A DNA stretch of 64,000 bases from Flavobacteriales bacterium. Its GTDB lineage: Bacteria; Bacteroidota; Bacteroidia; Flavobacteriales; Schleiferiaceae. The translations under genes and the position numbers were made by a program. Positions within the stretch are counted from its first letter, which is position 1, and each line of letters opens with the position of its first letter. Shown in pieces: positions 7,001-15,226 of this stretch. The notes beneath the pieces were generated by a model that saw nothing but the letters and a program-made list of their open reading frames with translations, was not told the DNA's origin and ran no database searches. The stretch is from the NCBI GenBank assembly GCA_012269745.1, contig JAAXJR010000012.1, positions 1-64,000 of the forward strand. Reading direction: 5' to 3'.

Positions 7001-7906
7001 CTATTGTTCAATCTTCTCTCTGAATTCCTTGTGGTACAAATCACGTATCAATCCATCACTAACTCCAATCTTAGGTACATAGATACGCTCACAACCCGAC
7101 CACTTCATTGCTTTTAGGTAAATATCCAAACCAAAGGTGATGACATCGGCACGATCAAAGTTCAGGCCCATCTCAGTAATTCTGCTTTCCACATCAAGAC
7201 CTTCGATAAACTTGCGCTGACCGTCTACATAATTGTAGCTCAACGCTTCTGTGACTTGCTTTTGGCTGAGCTTGTGGAGCTTGTTGATGTTACCACCGGC
7301 GCCAATAGCCGCTTTTTCTGGGATAGGCGCTGCATGCTTTTCCAACCACCTTTGCATCTTATCCCATTCACTCTGCTCGACCAATTCATTCATCAATCGA
7401 ACCCCACCGACCTTAAAGCTTTTGGAGTTCAAGACTTTCTTATCCTGAATAATAGAAATTTCTGTGGATCCACCACCTACATCAATGTAAACGAAGTTGC
7501 TCACATCGGCATTGATCGTATCGTACAGCTTGCTCGAAAACACAAGCCTCGCTTCCTCTTTACCACTGATGGTTTCAATCTCAATGCCTGTTTTGCGCAA
7601 GACTCGACTTACGATCTGTCGCCCGTTCTTCGCCTCACGCATTGCAGAAGTCGCCACCGCTCTGAAATCTTGTACACCGTGCACAGACAACAAATGCTCA
7701 TATGCTTTCATCCCGTCCAAGAATCGGTCTCTAGTCACCTTCCTAATCTTACCGTATTTGAACACATCCTGCCCCAAACGTACCGGCAAGCGGATCATGC
7801 TCACCTTTTTGTAGTGAGTATAGCCGTCCTTGTAGACCACATTCACGATCAAACAGCGGACTGAATTTGAGCCAATATCTATGGCCCCCAACTTTGTTAC
7901 AATCAT
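7001..7906 (-). CDS. Exopolyphosphatase/guanosine pentaphosphatase (Ppx/GppA family)
   Basis: A 301-residue member of the Ppx/GppA phosphatases in the ASKHA superfamily, which release phosphate from polyphosphate or convert pppGpp to ppGpp. The phosphate-1 loop is IDIGSNS (residues 9-15), the conserved ISGKEEARL segment with the catalytic Glu is near 113-121, and the phosphate-2 loop is DVGGGSTE (142-149). At about 300 residues it lacks the C-terminal HD-like domain of longer Ppx proteins. It lies 3 nt downstream of ppk1, so synthesis and breakdown of polyphosphate are encoded together. Sequence alone does not separate Ppx from GppA activity; the ppk1 context favours polyphosphate. Confidence 0.9.
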   Translation of the reverse strand: MIVTKLGAIDIGSNSVRCLIVNVVYKDGYTHYKKVSMIRLPVRLGQDVFKYGKIRKVTRDRFLDGMKAYEHLLSVHGVQDFRAVATSAMREAKNGRQIVSRVLRKTGIEIETISGKEEARLVFSSKLYDTINADVSNFVYIDVGGGSTEISIIQDKKVLNSKSFKVGGVRLMNELVEQSEWDKMQRWLEKHAAPIPEKAAIGAGGNINKLHKLSQKQVTEALSYNYVDGQRKFIEGLDVESRITEMGLNFDRADVITFGLDIYLKAMKWSGCERIYVPKIGVSDGLIRDLYHKEFREKIEQ

Positions 7907-7909
7907 CTC

Positions 7910-9961
7910 TTAGCCTTTGAGCAGCAATTGTTTAACATATTTATGCAATTCCTCTTGTGCCGTAATCTTTGGCCCGTGAAGCATGCGGTATTTATTGCGT
8001 TGCTGCGCATCGAAATTTCGAGATTTAGAATTGTCTTTCCAAAGAATATCGAAGTGATCGCGCAATTGGCGCTGGATAACCTCATCATAAATAGGCACTG
8101 TCACCTCTACCCTACGGTTCAAATTCCTGCCCATCCAATCGGCCGATGAAATGAAATACTCTGGTTGACCGTCGTTGAAAAAACAAAAGGCACGCGTGTG
8201 CTCTAAGAATCTACCAACGACACTCACCGCTTGAATATTCTTCGCCTTCGGATGTGCTAAATCCAAACAGAAGATGCCACGAACCACCATACGAATCTGC
8301 ACACCGGCATCGCTGGCCTCATACAGTTTGTTGATCATCCTGTGATCCGAAATGGAATTAATCTTCACCCAAAACTCAGCCTTCTTTCCGGCCTGAGCAT
8401 TGGCAATCTCTCTATCTATCAGCGCCTCCAGACCGGTCCGCGTGGTATTCGGACTAACTAGCAAATGCTTGAACGCGTATTGCTTGTAGGGGCTTTCGAT
8501 GAACTGGAAGACCTTACGCGCCTCTTTGGCAATGCGCTTGTCGTTGGTCATTAAGTGATAATCCGTGTAGACCTTTGCAGTTCCCTCGTGGTAATTCCCA
8601 GTACCAATAACACAGTAATCAACGAGCTTTTCCTTGCCTTCATCCCTGCGAATCAAAGTCAATTTTGAATGCACTTTCAGCCCCTGTACACCACTGACTA
8701 CCTTAATGCCTTCCGAGCGTAACCTATTGGTCCACTTTATGTTATTCGCCTCATCAAATCTGGCTTGAAGCTCAATGAACACCGTTACTTTCTTCCCGTT
8801 TTTCGCAGCATTAATCAGTGCAGAAATAATTTGACTATCGTCGGCAAGGCGGTATAAAGTGACCTTAATCTCACGCACCTTTTCATCAATAGCTGCCTCT
8901 CGAAGTAAGCGTATGACATGACCGAAATCATGATACGGCGTGAATAGCATGATGTCCTGCTTCTTAATCGCCTTGAATATGCTTCTGTCTATATCTAGAG
9001 CAGGATGTGCAATCTGAGGTAGTTTCTCGTACTCTAGTTCTCGGATACCCATGTTCGGGAACCGCATTAAGTCCTTCTTATTGTGGTAGCGCCCCCCTGG
9101 AATCAAGGTATCTAGAGCACTTACTTCCAAACCTTCAACTAAGGTTTTCAATGTAGAATTCCCTATCTCTTTATCGTACACAAAGCGAACGAGATCCCCT
9201 TCCCTGCGGTTTCTCAAACCGCGCTGAATTTGCTCCATGAAAGATTTGCTTACATCGTCATCAAGCGACAGTTCGGCATCACGAGTGATCTTTACCGTGT
9301 GCGCTTCAATGGTATCGTACTTGACCGTATGGAAAATGCTATCAAGGTTGTGCCTTAAGACATCGTCCATGTACATCACGAATTGTTTGCCGTATTTAGG
9401 CAGTTGCACGAATCGACCAGAAATAGAATACGGAACCTCTATGATGGAAAACTGCTCTTTGTCCTTTCTAGTTAATCGGACTGCAAGGTAGATGCTCTTA
9501 TCACGTAAATATGGAAAGTCCTTGGTCTGATTAATCATCAGATTGGTCAATGCCGGACTGACTTTATCACGGTACAATTGCTTTACAAAGGCCTCCTGCT
9601 TTGCGGTCAATTGAGTCTCATCTACAATCTCGACGTTGTACTTCTTTAAGTCTGCCTTAATGGCATCGTAAATCTTTTGCGAACGCAACTGTTGATCGGC
9701 TACAATCTCACTAAGTTTTGAAAGCAATTGTCCCGGAGTATATCCTTCTAAATTCTCATCAAGACCTTGCTCCTCGCTCAGGCGAAGCCTTCGAATGAAG
9801 GAGTAACGTACTCGGAAAAACTCATCCATGTTGTTGGAGTGAATGCCTAAAAAACGCAATCGTTCTATCAGTGGATTTGCTAAGTCTTCAGCCTCTTGAA
9901 GTACGCGTTCGTTGAACCTCAGCCAACTGACATCTCTATTGAAGTACGTATACTCCATCAT
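7910..9961 (-). CDS. ppk1: Polyphosphate kinase 1
   Basis: A 683-residue Ppk1, which transfers the gamma phosphate of ATP onto a growing inorganic polyphosphate chain through a phosphohistidine. The N-domain starts with YFNRDVSWLRFNERVLQEA. The autophosphorylated histidine is His431 in LKVHSKL, and the conserved IGTGNYHEGTAKVYTDYHL segment follows at 452-470. Length matches the family. Two ATGs in a row (9961 and 9958) make the exact start uncertain by one residue. It begins immediately after the sixA stop and is followed by the Ppx/GppA gene, so sixA-ppk1-gppA is probably one operon. Confidence 0.97.
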   Translation of the reverse strand: MMEYTYFNRDVSWLRFNERVLQEAEDLANPLIERLRFLGIHSNNMDEFFRVRYSFIRRLRLSEEQGLDENLEGYTPGQLLSKLSEIVADQQLRSQKIYDAIKADLKKYNVEIVDETQLTAKQEAFVKQLYRDKVSPALTNLMINQTKDFPYLRDKSIYLAVRLTRKDKEQFSIIEVPYSISGRFVQLPKYGKQFVMYMDDVLRHNLDSIFHTVKYDTIEAHTVKITRDAELSLDDDVSKSFMEQIQRGLRNRREGDLVRFVYDKEIGNSTLKTLVEGLEVSALDTLIPGGRYHNKKDLMRFPNMGIRELEYEKLPQIAHPALDIDRSIFKAIKKQDIMLFTPYHDFGHVIRLLREAAIDEKVREIKVTLYRLADDSQIISALINAAKNGKKVTVFIELQARFDEANNIKWTNRLRSEGIKVVSGVQGLKVHSKLTLIRRDEGKEKLVDYCVIGTGNYHEGTAKVYTDYHLMTNDKRIAKEARKVFQFIESPYKQYAFKHLLVSPNTTRTGLEALIDREIANAQAGKKAEFWVKINSISDHRMINKLYEASDAGVQIRMVVRGIFCLDLAHPKAKNIQAVSVVGRFLEHTRAFCFFNDGQPEYFISSADWMGRNLNRRVEVTVPIYDEVIQRQLRDHFDILWKDNSKSRNFDAQQRNKYRMLHGPKITAQEELHKYVKQLLLKG

Positions 9962-10462
9962 TTATTCTTTTATCCTTTTAGGGTATTCAAACTGAATTAA
10001 TTCTGCGCCTGGACTAACCTCGCTCCAATGCTCGCAATCAAAACGAACGCAGATCACACCAGTTGTTGGCACATTGCGAACACTGGCGTTGGTCATTTCA
10101 TTAACAAAATCTGTAATTCCAGGATTGTGAACGAAGTACATTGCCGCATCACAGATATCAGAGGTCTTCTTAACCACTTCTAAAATCTCATGCGCACTGC
10201 TGTGGTAGAGGTCGTCGTCAATAGCCACCTTGCTTGCAGGTACACCTAGATTTTTAGCAAATATTAGCGCCGTGTGGAGGGCCCTGGTGGCCGGTGAACT
10301 ATAAATGCTGAAGTAATCTGCACTTATGGTTTCATCTCGAAGGTACTGGCTTACTAAGTGTGCATCACGAATACCGCGTCCTTTGAGCGGACGATCGCGA
10401 TCTTCAATGCCGTCAATGGCCCACGAACTTTTCGCGTGTCGAATTAGGTAGAGTGTTTTCAT
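9962..10462 (-). CDS. sixA: SixA-type phosphohistidine phosphatase (histidine phosphatase superfamily)
   Basis: A 166-residue branch-1 histidine phosphatase. The phosphate-accepting RHA motif is near the N-terminus (TLYLIRHAKSSW), followed by the second conserved Arg (YSSPATRALHTA) and the late His (FVHNPGITDF). SixA proteins remove phosphate from phosphohistidine on signalling or phosphotransfer proteins. The start at 10462 (MKTLYLIRHAK) is chosen because the catalytic motif normally begins within ten residues of the N-terminus; an in-frame ATG at 10504 would add 14 atypical residues. A weak box (TACTTTAC) ends 4 nt before this ATG. It is the first gene of the polyphosphate operon. Confidence 0.9.
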   Translation of the reverse strand: MKTLYLIRHAKSSWAIDGIEDRDRPLKGRGIRDAHLVSQYLRDETISADYFSIYSSPATRALHTALIFAKNLGVPASKVAIDDDLYHSSAHEILEVVKKTSDICDAAMYFVHNPGITDFVNEMTNASVRNVPTTGVICVRFDCEHWSEVSPGAELIQFEYPKRIKE

Positions 10463-10530
10463 ACTTGTAAAGTACACTATTTCAGTGTATTCACTAAAGC
10501 ACACACAACACTTAACCTAAGATTTAACTA

Positions 10531-10548
10531 TAAATTCAATTGAATTTA
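10531..10548. repeat. 18-nt perfect palindrome between mazG and sixA
   Basis: TAAATTCAAT followed by TGAATTTA is self-complementary over 18 nt. It overlaps the last codon of mazG and lies about 70 bp upstream of the sixA start. It could be a dimeric regulator site for the polyphosphate operon or a weak AT-rich hairpin at the end of mazG. Confidence 0.5.
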
Positions 10549-11331
10549 ATGTCGAGATAATTGCTTCGCTTCATTCCAAAGCACTTCCATTTCGCCTAAC
10601 GACATGGAAGACAGCTCTTTGCCTTGCTCAGCAGCCTTTTGCTCCATGTAAGTGAAGCGGAAAATGAACTTTTTATTCGTGCGCTCTAATGCCAATTCCG
10701 GATCAATATCACTCAATCGAGCAAAGTTGATCAACGAAAATATTAAATCACCAAACTCACCTTCAGTATCTTCTTGATTTCCAGATTTTTGACTTTCCTC
10801 GAACTCGCCTAACTCTTCTTTGATCTTAACCCAAACATCCTCTGGCTTGTCCCAATCAAAGCCTGCACCGCGTGCCTTATCACCAATACGAATGGCTTTT
10901 ACCAAGGCTGGCAAACCTCTCGGCACGCCCTGAAGAACGCTTTTTGTACCTTTTTCCTTGAGTTTGATCGCCTCCCAATTCGCCTTGACTTCTTCTTCTG
11001 TCTTGGCCTCAACATCACCATAAATGTGAGGGTGTCGGTGAATGAGTTTGTCGCAGACGCTATTCAATACATCTGCGACATCAAAAGCTCCTTTCTCGCT
11101 ACCAATCTTTGAGTAGAACACCATGTGAAGCATAAGATCACCCAATTCCTTCTTGATCTCATTTAGGTCGTTCTCTTCAATGGCATCAGCCAATTCATAA
11201 GTCTCCTCAATGGTCAGGTGGCGCAGGCTCTCCAATGTTTGCTTCTTATCCCATGGGCACTCTGCACGAAGTGTATCCATGATATCCAGCAACCTGCCGA
11301 AAGCTTCTAGTTTGGCCTCTCGAGTATTCAT
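10546..11331 (-). CDS. mazG: Nucleoside triphosphate pyrophosphohydrolase MazG
   Basis: A 261-residue tandem-domain MazG that hydrolyses (d)NTPs to NMP and pyrophosphate and cleans the nucleotide pool. The first domain holds CPWDKKQTLESLRHLTIEE and the metal-binding EExxEL-type motif (EETYELADAIE), then KELGDLMLHMVFYSKI. The second domain has VWVKIKEELGEFEES and EFGDLIFSLINFARL. Length matches E. coli MazG. It starts 2 nt after the DUF5606 gene stop and is the last gene of the def operon. No terminator-like hairpin with a U-run was found after it, only the AT palindrome. Confidence 0.95.
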   Translation of the reverse strand: MNTREAKLEAFGRLLDIMDTLRAECPWDKKQTLESLRHLTIEETYELADAIEENDLNEIKKELGDLMLHMVFYSKIGSEKGAFDVADVLNSVCDKLIHRHPHIYGDVEAKTEEEVKANWEAIKLKEKGTKSVLQGVPRGLPALVKAIRIGDKARGAGFDWDKPEDVWVKIKEELGEFEESQKSGNQEDTEGEFGDLIFSLINFARLSDIDPELALERTNKKFIFRFTYMEQKAAEQGKELSSMSLGEMEVLWNEAKQLSRH

Positions 11332-11333
11332 CC

Positions 11334-11747
11334 TTATTCAGCGTCTTCGCTTGCTTCTTCCTCAAGGATACTCAACAGATCGTTCTTTACCAAGATATTG
11401 AACCACTGTACCACTTTCTTAATGTCCGAAGCGTATACGCGCTCCTGGTCAAATTTTGGCAATACCTCACCGAAGAAATCTTCTAGATCATCCTTAGAAC
11501 TCTTGTGGCTTAATGCCTCTTTGCCTTCAGTAACCTCAGCCATGGCTTTGAACACATCGCGAAGCGGCACCTCTTCTTCGTAGGTGTAGATGGCGATATC
11601 ACCCAACGAGCTCACGTTTGCGTTGGCTGAAATTGCCGTGCGCTTACCGTCAAGCAAACTCTCTACTACTACACCACTTTTTTGGTGCGCGATCAACTTA
11701 AAAAGACCAGGTTTACCTGAAACCGATAGAACAGTTCTTAAATCCAT
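11334..11747 (-). CDS. DUF5606 family protein
   Basis: A 137-residue cytosolic protein with the pattern of the Bacteroidota-specific DUF5606 family: an N-terminal MDLRTVLSVSGKPGLFKLIAHQ segment (given here in parts: LSVSGKPGLFKL), a small beta-rich domain with VVESLLDGKRTAI, then a helical domain and an acidic tail (EEEASEDAE). The biochemical role is not known to me. It is encoded between the TPR-like lipoprotein and mazG with gaps of only 2-3 nt, so it is co-expressed with peptide deformylase and MazG. Confidence 0.85.
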   Translation of the reverse strand: MDLRTVLSVSGKPGLFKLIAHQKSGVVVESLLDGKRTAISANANVSSLGDIAIYTYEEEVPLRDVFKAMAEVTEGKEALSHKSSKDDLEDFFGEVLPKFDQERVYASDIKKVVQWFNILVKNDLLSILEEEASEDAE

Positions 11748-11750
11748 TTA

Positions 11751-12257
11751 TTATTTATTTAACCAGTTTTGTATTGTATTCAATTCTTCGTCCGAGCTCA
11801 ATAGCAGCAAAGCTTCTGCCTGCGCCGCGAGCTCGTGTTTTGGATATCTATCCATCAGCGCTCTCAAATAATTCCTCGAGCGCTGTTTATCGTTAAATCT
11901 ATTCTCAAAAAACAACGCTAATTGCATGAGCGCTTCTGGCGCATACGCATGTTGCGGATATTTTTTCGTTAGCGTAATGAGGTAATTGACGCCGTATAGA
12001 TAATCCTCTCCTCCGCTCATCAATACTAACCCAGCCTGCATCAACCTTTTTGGATCACTCAACACTATGCTGTCTTCACTGATGAAATGCTTCTTAGCCA
12101 GTTCCAATTCTTCACTTGTAGCAACACCGCTATCTATTCTCTCGAAATAGTATAGGGCAGAATCGGACACAGGCACTTCAACTGAGGCAGTCTGCTCTTT
12201 TGCCCGGGGCGATGAACAAGAAAGGAAACCTACAAACGCAAAGAGGACAATTCTCAT
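11751..12257 (-). CDS. Lipoprotein with TPR-like repeats
   Basis: A 168-residue lipoprotein. The signal peptide ends in a lipobox (GFLSC, Cys at about residue 14), so the mature protein is lipid-anchored to the inner or outer membrane. The C-terminal two thirds is helical with tetratricopeptide-like pairs (YLITLTKKYPQHAYAPEALMQ, read in parts; LRALMDRYPKHELAAQAEAL), similar to BamD/YbgF-type scaffold repeats. No enzyme motif is seen. The ATG overlaps the def stop by 4 nt, so translation is coupled to peptide deformylase. Confidence 0.82.
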   Translation of the reverse strand: MRIVLFAFVGFLSCSSPRAKEQTASVEVPVSDSALYYFERIDSGVATSEELELAKKHFISEDSIVLSDPKRLMQAGLVLMSGGEDYLYGVNYLITLTKKYPQHAYAPEALMQLALFFENRFNDKQRSRNYLRALMDRYPKHELAAQAEALLLLSSDEELNTIQNWLNK

Positions 12258-12826
12258 CGACGCTTCGGAAATTTCATTGGGTAATCGATCGAAATATCAC
12301 CACGCTCAATGGAGCCCAGTTTGCCCTTAATCAAACGCTTGCGAAGCGGCTTGAGGTAATCCGTAAACAGTACGCCTTCAATGTGATCGTATTCGTGTTG
12401 AATGACGCGTGCAGCCAAACCTGTGTAGGTTTCTTCTACAAGCTTCCAATCCTCGGTGTAATATTCAATGACCAATTTCTCCTTGCGGTACACCGTTTCA
12501 CGAACATCGGGGATACTCAAACAGCCTTCTTCCATACCCCACTCTTCACCTTCTTCCTCAATGATAATTGGGTTGATAAAGGTCTTCTTGAAGTTTTTGA
12601 GTGTTTCGTAGTCCTCTTCACCTTCTTGAGCAAATGGACTCGCATCAATAACGAACAAGCGGATGCTTCTGCCAATCTGAGGAGCTGCTAAACCAACACC
12701 CTGCGCATTATACATCGTCTCGTACATATTAGCAATGAGCGGCTCTAAACCCGGGTAATCCTGGTCAATTTCTTCCGCCATCTTGCTTAAAACGGGATCG
12801 CCATAGGCTACTACCGGTAAAATCAT
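12254..12826 (-). CDS. def: Peptide deformylase
   Basis: A 190-residue metalloenzyme that removes the formyl group from the N-terminal Met of new proteins. All three motifs are present: GVGLAAPQ (residues 43-50), EGCLS (100-104, metal ligand Cys102) and HEYDH (144-148, ligands His144 and His148 with Glu145 catalytic). The acidic insertion PFAQEGEEDYETLKNF between motifs 1 and 2 is typical of Bacteroidota enzymes. The start at 12826 (MILPVVAYGDPVL) is set by the promoter box at 12848-12855, which rules out the in-frame ATG at 12850. First gene of the def-lipoprotein-DUF5606-mazG operon. Confidence 0.97.
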   Translation of the reverse strand: MILPVVAYGDPVLSKMAEEIDQDYPGLEPLIANMYETMYNAQGVGLAAPQIGRSIRLFVIDASPFAQEGEEDYETLKNFKKTFINPIIIEEEGEEWGMEEGCLSIPDVRETVYRKEKLVIEYYTEDWKLVEETYTGLAARVIQHEYDHIEGVLFTDYLKPLRKRLIKGKLGSIERGDISIDYPMKFPKRR

Positions 12827-12847
12827 AATTGGTCGTTTATTAGGGTG

Positions 12848-12855
12848 CAAAGATA
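12848..12855 (-). promoter_or_regulatory. -7 box of the def operon
   Basis: CAAAGATA on the plus strand reads TATCTTTG on the minus strand. It lies 21 nt before the def ATG and ends just after the ruvX stop codon, so def has a promoter separate from ruvX. Confidence 0.55.
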
Positions 12856-12856
12856 G

Positions 12857-13255
12857 TTAGTGCATGGCTAAATAGCGCTCTAAAATGAGCGAGGCTGCGA
12901 CTTTATCCAGAGCACCTTTTTCTCTGCGCTTCGATTTCTTCATCCCACCCATAATAAGCAATTGAGAAGCCTCTTGAGAGGTGAAATCTTCATCCACAAA
13001 AACGATCTCCATAAGCGGCCAGCGCTTGTGAATCTTCGCTCCCCATAGATCAATCAACTCAGTACTATCAGTAGCCATAGCGGGCTTACCAATGACTATG
13101 GTCTTGGTCCCTTCTGCAGCAACGTAGGTCTCCAAGGTTGACATGAGCTCTCCAGTTTCCACCGTTTTCAGTGGAAAAGCCATCATTCCCAAAGGATCCG
13201 TTTCTGCCATTCCAGTGCGTCTTCCGCCAATATCTAAAGCCAATATTTTCGCCAT
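12857..13255 (-). CDS. ruvX: Putative pre-16S rRNA nuclease / Holliday junction resolvase-like RuvX (YqgF)
   Basis: A 132-residue YqgF-family RNase H-fold nuclease. It begins with LALDIGGRRTGMAETD (first catalytic Asp), has TIVIGKPAMATDST in the middle, and VFVDEDFTSQEAS followed by KGALDKVAASLILERYL at the end, giving the remaining acidic residues. In E. coli the protein matures the 5' end of 16S rRNA; a junction-resolvase role was proposed earlier. The family usually reads LGxDxGxxRxG here, and G for K/x changes are minor. A TACCTTTG box ends 4 nt before the ATG, which predicts a leaderless transcript. It is divergent from dapD. Confidence 0.92.
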   Translation of the reverse strand: MAKILALDIGGRRTGMAETDPLGMMAFPLKTVETGELMSTLETYVAAEGTKTIVIGKPAMATDSTELIDLWGAKIHKRWPLMEIVFVDEDFTSQEASQLLIMGGMKKSKRREKGALDKVAASLILERYLAMH

Positions 13256-13259
13256 GGCT

Positions 13260-13267
13260 CAAAGGTA
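13260..13267 (-). promoter_or_regulatory. -7 box of ruvX, probably leaderless
   Basis: CAAAGGTA on the plus strand is TACCTTTG on the minus strand. It ends 4 nt (13256-13259) before the ruvX ATG at 13255. Confidence 0.5.
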
Positions 13268-13286
13268 GTCTTTCCCTCGGAAGCAT

Positions 13287-13294
13287 TAAATTTG
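13287..13294 (+). promoter_or_regulatory. -7 box of the dapD operon
   Basis: TAAATTTG matches TAnnTTTG and lies 14 nt before the ATG at 13309. It shows that longer in-frame starts upstream are not used. No clear -33 TTG is visible. Confidence 0.5.
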
Positions 13295-13308
13295 GCGTTC
13301 AATTAAGA

Positions 13309-14133
13309 ATGAACAAGATGCAGGAATTAAGAGCAGTCATTGAACAAGCTTGGGAGAATAGAGAATTACTTCAAAAGGAAGAAACGCAAAATGCTGTTCG
13401 CGCGGTAGTGGATGCACTAGATAGCGGAACTCTTCGCGTTGCCGAACCAACAGAAAATGGCTGGCAGGTCAACGAATGGGTTAAGAAAGCAGTCGTGTTG
13501 TATTTCCCCATTCAAACGATGGAAACCATTGAAGTAGGCCCGTTCGAATTCCACGATAAAATCCCACTAAAGCGCAATTACGCTGAGAAAGGCGTCCGCG
13601 TAGTTCCTCACGCAGTGGCACGTCATGGCTCCTTTATCGAAGCAGGCGTAGTCATGATGCCTTCTTACGTGAACATCGGTGCGCATGTCGAAAGCGGCAC
13701 CATGGTAGATACTTGGGCAACGGTAGGATCGTGCGCTCAGATAGGTAAGAACGTTCACCTTAGTGGTGGTGTAGGAATTGGTGGTGTATTGGAACCGTTG
13801 CAAGCAGCACCTGTAATCATCGAAGACGATTGTTTCATCGGCTCACGTTGTATTGTCGTGGAAGGTGTACATGTAGAAAAAGAAGCTGTATTGGGCGCGA
13901 ATGTTGTCCTCACTGCTTCGACTAAAATTATCGACGTTAGCGGCGATGAGCCCAAGGAATACCGCGGTCGCGTTCCAGCACGTAGCGTAGTTATTCCTGG
14001 CACCATGCCGAAGGAATTCCCTGCGGGTACCTTCAACGTGCCTTGTGCATTGATTATCGGTCAGCGCAAAGAAAGTACGGACAAAAAGACTTCTTTGAAC
14101 GACGCATTGCGCACACACAACGTCGCAGTGTAA
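13309..14133 (+). CDS. dapD: 2,3,4,5-tetrahydropyridine-2,6-dicarboxylate N-succinyltransferase
   Basis: A 274-residue DapD that succinylates tetrahydrodipicolinate in the lysine/diaminopimelate pathway, feeding peptidoglycan and lysine. The N-terminal helical domain (VIEQAWENRELL) is followed by hexapeptide repeats of a left-handed beta-helix (VVMMPSYVNIGAHVESGTMV, then TWATVGSCAQIGKNVHLSGG) and the conserved GGVLEPLQAAPVIIEDDCF. Length equals the family norm when started at 13309. An ATG at 13318 is possible. The stop overlaps the next ATG (TAATG), coupling it to a glycosyltransferase. Confidence 0.97.
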   Translation: MNKMQELRAVIEQAWENRELLQKEETQNAVRAVVDALDSGTLRVAEPTENGWQVNEWVKKAVVLYFPIQTMETIEVGPFEFHDKIPLKRNYAEKGVRVVPHAVARHGSFIEAGVVMMPSYVNIGAHVESGTMVDTWATVGSCAQIGKNVHLSGGVGIGGVLEPLQAAPVIIEDDCFIGSRCIVVEGVHVEKEAVLGANVVLTASTKIIDVSGDEPKEYRGRVPARSVVIPGTMPKEFPAGTFNVPCALIIGQRKESTDKKTSLNDALRTHNVAV

Positions 14134-14879
14134 TGAGTACTGCCCTGAGCATACTTTACCTCAGCTACAATGAGGAAGATGTCTTTGGGCAATCGCTCGA
14201 GAGTGTAGGGTCTATTGCTGATGAGATCATCGTGGTAGATTCCGGTTCAACCGATGCTACCGTACAAATCGCAGAGCGCGCGGGCGCTACCGTTTATAAG
14301 CGTCCTCTGGGCAATTGGGGAGAACAGCGAAATTGGGGATTAGAAAAATGCCAGCACCCTTGGACTTTAGTGGTCGATTGTGACGAAGTGTTCACCAAGG
14401 AGCTTATTGCATCGCTCCAAGAATGGAAAAAACGCGAGCACAAGGAGCAACAGCCTTATTCGTTCAAACGTGTACATTTTTTCAAAGGCAAAAGAATGCG
14501 CTTCAGCGGACTACAAAACGATTACGTGGTTCGACTTCTGCCCAAAGGCATGAAGTTCGAAGAGCTCAATGTCCATGAAAAGGTGCGTTCCTCTTCAAAG
14601 CGATTAAAAGGAGAATTGTTTCATTACACCTACAAGAATGCACTACACTGGGAGCAGAAATTCAGAACCTACGCCAAACGCCAAGCATTGGACTATGAGA
14701 AAAGGGTTGGAAGAATTGGACCGTATTATTTGAATGTGAAACCTTCGTGGCGATTTTTCAAGCACTTCATCATAAAAGGCGGTATTTTTGACGGCTCAAA
14801 AGGTCTAGAATATGCCTTGTGGATGTACCGATCCGTGAAATGGCGCTACATCGAAGTAAATAAATTGCGAATCAAATGA
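14133..14879 (+). CDS. Family 2 glycosyltransferase (WaaE/KdtX-like)
   Basis: A 248-residue GT-A fold glycosyltransferase. Motifs: LSYNEED near the N-terminus, VVDSGSTD (residues 34-41) for nucleotide-sugar binding, and VVDCDEV (about 83-89) as the DxD-like metal site. The C-terminal part is basic and carries amphipathic segments (KHFIIKGGIF), as in enzymes acting at the membrane face on lipopolysaccharide core. The nearest described type is the lipopolysaccharide core glucosyltransferase WaaE/KdtX; donor and acceptor are inferred only. The start overlaps the dapD stop by 1 nt, and the next gene overlaps its stop by 4 nt. Confidence 0.88.
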   Translation: MSTALSILYLSYNEEDVFGQSLESVGSIADEIIVVDSGSTDATVQIAERAGATVYKRPLGNWGEQRNWGLEKCQHPWTLVVDCDEVFTKELIASLQEWKKREHKEQQPYSFKRVHFFKGKRMRFSGLQNDYVVRLLPKGMKFEELNVHEKVRSSSKRLKGELFHYTYKNALHWEQKFRTYAKRQALDYEKRVGRIGPYYLNVKPSWRFFKHFIIKGGIFDGSKGLEYALWMYRSVKWRYIEVNKLRIK

Positions 14880-15226
14880 CATTTGGTCAAAGCTTACAAT
14901 TCATTCTAACTGCCCTGTTTCTTTTGGGAGTCTATAGCTACAAATGGGCGCTGCACTTTCAATACCTCAGGGTAAAGAACAAGAAGAAACCTGGCAGCTG
15001 GAAAGATTTCTACACGCGCAATTTTTCAAATAAGAAGGATCTTGCGTGGTGGAAAGAGAGCTTTATGATTTTCCCACTGCTCTACCCTACAGTAATGACC
15101 GGAAAAGAAAACGAGGACTTTTGGCTTGCGAAAATTAAACGAACCAACCTCGCCTTGTATTTTCTCTTGATGATCTTATTGCTCACAGGGATCTACTTCT
15201 CGAAACTTTCAGAGCGTCCTTTTTAA
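14876..15226 (+). CDS. Small membrane protein of unknown function
   Basis: A 116-residue protein that I do not recognise. Two hydrophobic helices are visible, one near the N-terminus (FILTALFLLGVYSY) and one near the C-terminus (LALYFLLMILLLTGIYF), separated by about 70 basic, aromatic residues (KNKKKPGSWKDFYTRNF; DLAWWKESFMIFPLLYP). This gives a hairpin in the inner membrane with a sizeable soluble loop. The start overlaps the glycosyltransferase stop (ATGA) and the stop overlaps the cca start (TAATG), so it is a real, translationally coupled gene. A role beside the glycosyltransferase is possible but not shown. Confidence 0.75.
   Translation: MTFGQSLQFILTALFLLGVYSYKWALHFQYLRVKNKKKPGSWKDFYTRNFSNKKDLAWWKESFMIFPLLYPTVMTGKENEDFWLAKIKRTNLALYFLLMILLLTGIYFSKLSERPF

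Noticed and set aside
7256-7864. A 202-codon open frame on the plus strand
   Set aside because: It is the antisense of the Ppx/GppA gene, has no promoter or recognisable domain, and its codon pattern mirrors the real gene.
12200-12691. A 163-codon open frame on the plus strand
   Set aside because: Antisense to peptide deformylase and the lipoprotein; no domain and no promoter. The real genes on the minus strand are certain.
13171-13308. An N-terminal extension of dapD
   Set aside because: The -7 box at 13287-13294 and family length place the start at 13309; the extension is antisense to ruvX.
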